Below are positions 6,648 through 7,923 of a stretch of DNA of 7,923 nucleotides, in pieces. The stretch spans positions 1 to 7,923 of the forward strand of contig DAHUXF010000116.1 in assembly GCA_027307295.1 (NCBI GenBank). Direction: 5' to 3'. Position numbers and translations under genes: made by a program. Within the stretch, counting starts at the first letter, position 1. The number at the start of each line of letters is the position of its first letter. Under the pieces are notes generated by a model. The model was not told where the DNA came from. It searched no databases and saw nothing but the letters and a program-made list of their open reading frames with translations. The stretch comes from Acidobacteriaceae bacterium. GTDB lineage: Bacteria; Acidobacteriota; Terriglobia; Terriglobales; Acidobacteriaceae.

Positions 6648-7693
6648 ACAGATGGTTTGCTCCCGTTGGAATTTGGTCCGCTGTGCGACTGAGTGTGCGC
6701 AAATTGCGCCACCTTGGGCGGCGACTTTAGCAGCGAGTCAGCTTCTGCATAAGGATCGATGCCATCTCTCATGCTGGCGGCCGCGAACCGGATCAGGTCA
6801 ATGATAACTCCGGCGGCATTGCTGGAATCCTGCACCTTCAACTTGAGATCAATGGTGAAAGGTGTTCCTGCCCAGCCACGTCCTTCAATACTGATCATAG
6901 CCACTTTCTCGTCTTTGAGCTGGGAGACAAAACCGCCTGAAGGGATGATCTCAACCTGATCAAGAGCCTTGCCTGTAAGGTGCGCGATGGCGTTTTTCTT
7001 GGACGCGGCCTTACTCTTCCCGTTCACAAACAGATTTTCAAAGTCGGAATTTCCGCCAATGTTGATCTGATAGGACCTTACCAGGTCAAGGCCGCGCTTG
7101 AGGATCAATTCAAGGAGCGCTGAATGTACAACAGACGCTCCGATATGGCTTGCCAGGTCGTCTCCCAGGAGAGCAAGCTTCTTGCGCTGGAAGGCCGCCA
7201 TCCGTTCCGGATTGCGGGCCACGATTTCCGGAGTGCAATTCACGAAGCTTACCCCGGCTTCAAGACAGCAGAGGCTGTAACCGTCTGCCGCCCATTGCAA
7301 CCCTGTGGGTAGGCTATAAAGGAGCACATCTGGCCGGGTCCGCCGCAATTCACGGATCACCTGCTCCATTCCCTGCAACTCGCCCCCAGCCAGGGTGAGG
7401 CCTTCCACCACAGACACGCCCTGATGAGGAACGTTGACCCGCAGGTCGGGATAGCAGTTCGGAGGGCAAAAAATAGCTTGTGAGACATCTGTGCCGATTT
7501 TCCCCGGATGAACATCAAAGCAGGCGCAAACGTTGAAATCATAAGGACGAACCCCGCCGATGATTTCCCGCTTGATTCCTGGCAAAGCTTCTCCTTCGCG
7601 GCGGGTCTTCTCAAATGCCTGATAAAAATATTTACCTTGTATCAATGCGGCAATGTTGTTGCCGATTCCGGCTACAGCTAAACGCAATTCCAC
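6623..7693 (-). CDS. myo-Inositol-1-phosphate synthase homologue (possible five-membered-ring cyclitol phosphate synthase)
   Basis: This 356-residue protein aligns throughout with the short actinobacterial/archaeal inositol-1-phosphate synthases (M. tuberculosis Ino1, 367 residues). Those are NAD-dependent enzymes that oxidise, cyclise by aldol chemistry and re-reduce a hexose phosphate. The NAD site is VAGIGNNIAALIQG (7-20). CFDVHPGKIGTDVSQAIF (58-75), YSLPTG (126-131), GDDLASHIGASVVH (177-190), YQINIGGNSDFENL (208-221), SKAASKKNAI (227-236), DEKVAMISIEGR (261-272), DSSNAAGVIIDLIR (289-302) and LLKSPP (321-326) follow. Lysines in the last regions match catalytic lysines of the family. Two conserved motifs differ: GDDxKS carries Ala for Lys (A181), and DSPNSAG reads DSSNAAG. 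The start is GTG with AGGAGG 4 bases upstream. It is probably the pathway's first committed enzyme, making an inositol phosphate or, as in aristeromycin synthesis, a cyclopentane phosphate. Confidence 0.9.
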   Translation of the reverse strand: MELRLAVAGIGNNIAALIQGKYFYQAFEKTRREGEALPGIKREIIGGVRPYDFNVCACFDVHPGKIGTDVSQAIFCPPNCYPDLRVNVPHQGVSVVEGLTLAGGELQGMEQVIRELRRTRPDVLLYSLPTGLQWAADGYSLCCLEAGVSFVNCTPEIVARNPERMAAFQRKKLALLGDDLASHIGASVVHSALLELILKRGLDLVRSYQINIGGNSDFENLFVNGKSKAASKKNAIAHLTGKALDQVEIIPSGGFVSQLKDEKVAMISIEGRGWAGTPFTIDLKLKVQDSSNAAGVIIDLIRFAAASMRDGIDPYAEADSLLKSPPKVAQFAHTQSHSGPNSNGSKPSVCTAPTGQ

Positions 7694-7697
7694 GGTG

Positions 7698-7703
7698 CCT
7701 CCT
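7698..7703 (-). promoter_or_regulatory. Strong Shine-Dalgarno site AGGAGG for the MIPS-like gene
   Basis: A perfect AGGAGG on the minus strand overlaps the TAG stop of the upstream gene and lies 4 bases before the GTG start at 7691-7693. It is the best ribosome-binding site in the window and supports GTG as the start, since no ATG is available near the first strand of the NAD domain. Confidence 0.75.
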
Positions 7704-7923
7704 ATAGCGTTGCTGGGCTACTTTGAAACGATTCTTCGTGCCGGTTTGAGATCTTGATGACCGATCTCTGGATCTCGTCAAGCAGCTTCTGGGCTGCCGC
7801 GCCATCCCGCAGACTCAGCCCGGGCACGAGTCCGGCAGAGTCCTTCGCTAACCAATTCTGATATGGATTGCCACTAGCTCTAGGCTGGCCGTGGTTCTGC
7901 AAACCTGAAACCCTGTGCTTCCA
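7702..7923 (-). CDS. C-terminal end of an unidentified protein (possibly Gfo/Idh/MocA oxidoreductase), cut by window edge
   Basis: An open frame enters from the right edge with W-K-H-R-V-S-G and runs 73 codons to TAG at 7702-7704. A TTG at 7902 exists inside it, but no SD site supports an independent 66-residue gene, so it is best read as the end of a longer upstream gene. The stop lies 8 bases before the MIPS-like GTG, and its TAG is part of that gene's SD site, so both belong to the same transcript. I do not recognise it with certainty. The stretch PGLSLRDGAAAQKLLDEIQRSV resembles the final helix of Gfo/Idh/MocA sugar and inositol oxidoreductases, which often end DG-x(2)-A-x(3)-L-x-A-I-x-R-S. 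That would suit cyclitol metabolism, but the evidence is a short C-terminal match. The last 15 residues are polar. Confidence 0.55.
   Translation of the reverse strand, partial: WKHRVSGLQNHGQPRASGNPYQNWLAKDSAGLVPGLSLRDGAAAQKLLDEIQRSVIKISNRHEESFQSSPATL

Noticed and set aside
6623..7693. Mycothiol or phosphatidylinositol synthesis context for the MIPS homologue
   Set aside because: No glycosyltransferase, deacetylase, ligase or CDP-alcohol phosphotransferase gene is in the window, and the neighbours point to a phosphoribosyl-type pathway.
1..7923. CRISPR arrays, insertion sequences, tRNA genes and terminators
   Set aside because: I looked for repeated units, transposase motifs, cloverleaf-like sequences and stem-loops followed by T-runs; gaps between genes are at most 20 bases and none was found.

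Overview
This 7.9 kb window is fully coding. It holds one unidirectional minus-strand operon with ten reading frames, the outer two cut by the window edges. In transcription order, from the right edge leftwards, they are: the C-terminal end of an unidentified protein (possibly a Gfo/Idh/MocA-type oxidoreductase); a myo-inositol-1-phosphate synthase (MIPS) homologue; a TrpD-like phosphoribosyltransferase; a class I SAM methyltransferase; a DJ-1/PfpI (isonitrile-hydratase-like) protein; a divergent PRPP synthetase; a short-chain dehydrogenase/reductase (SDR); a RidA-family protein; a PfkB-family sugar kinase; and a class V aminotransferase-fold cysteine desulfurase whose C-terminus lies off the left edge. 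Junctions run from a 25-base overlap to 20-base gaps, and three are stop/start overlaps (TAATG, TTGA, ATGA). No gene-free stretch approaches 300 bases. I saw no internal promoter, terminator, RNA gene, repeat or mobile element.

The source looks bacterial: compact operon, Shine-Dalgarno sites (AGGAGG, GGGAG, AGAGG), and GTG and TTG starts. GC content is in the mid-50s percent by eye. The sequence does not let me name a phylum. The MIPS is of the short, about 360-residue actinobacterial/archaeal type, but such genes move horizontally and this is not a taxonomic marker.

The gene set does not match a standard primary-metabolic operon. It reads as a small specialised pathway. The MIPS-like enzyme would cyclise a hexose phosphate. 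The SDR, and perhaps the partial upstream oxidoreductase, would adjust the oxidation state of the ring. The PfkB kinase would phosphorylate the polyol. The Prs-like enzyme would pyrophosphorylate it at C1. The TrpD-like enzyme would displace that pyrophosphate with an aromatic or amine nucleophile. The methyltransferase, desulfurase, RidA-like and DJ-1-like proteins would tailor or protect intermediates. This logic resembles carbocyclic nucleoside (aristeromycin-type) biosynthesis, where a MIPS variant makes a cyclopentane phosphate from fructose 6-phosphate. Several enzymes here (MIPS-like, Prs-like, TrpD-like, RidA-like) carry substitutions at positions normally conserved for the canonical reaction, which fits recruitment to new substrates. 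The pathway assignment is inference; the family assignments are well supported by motifs.
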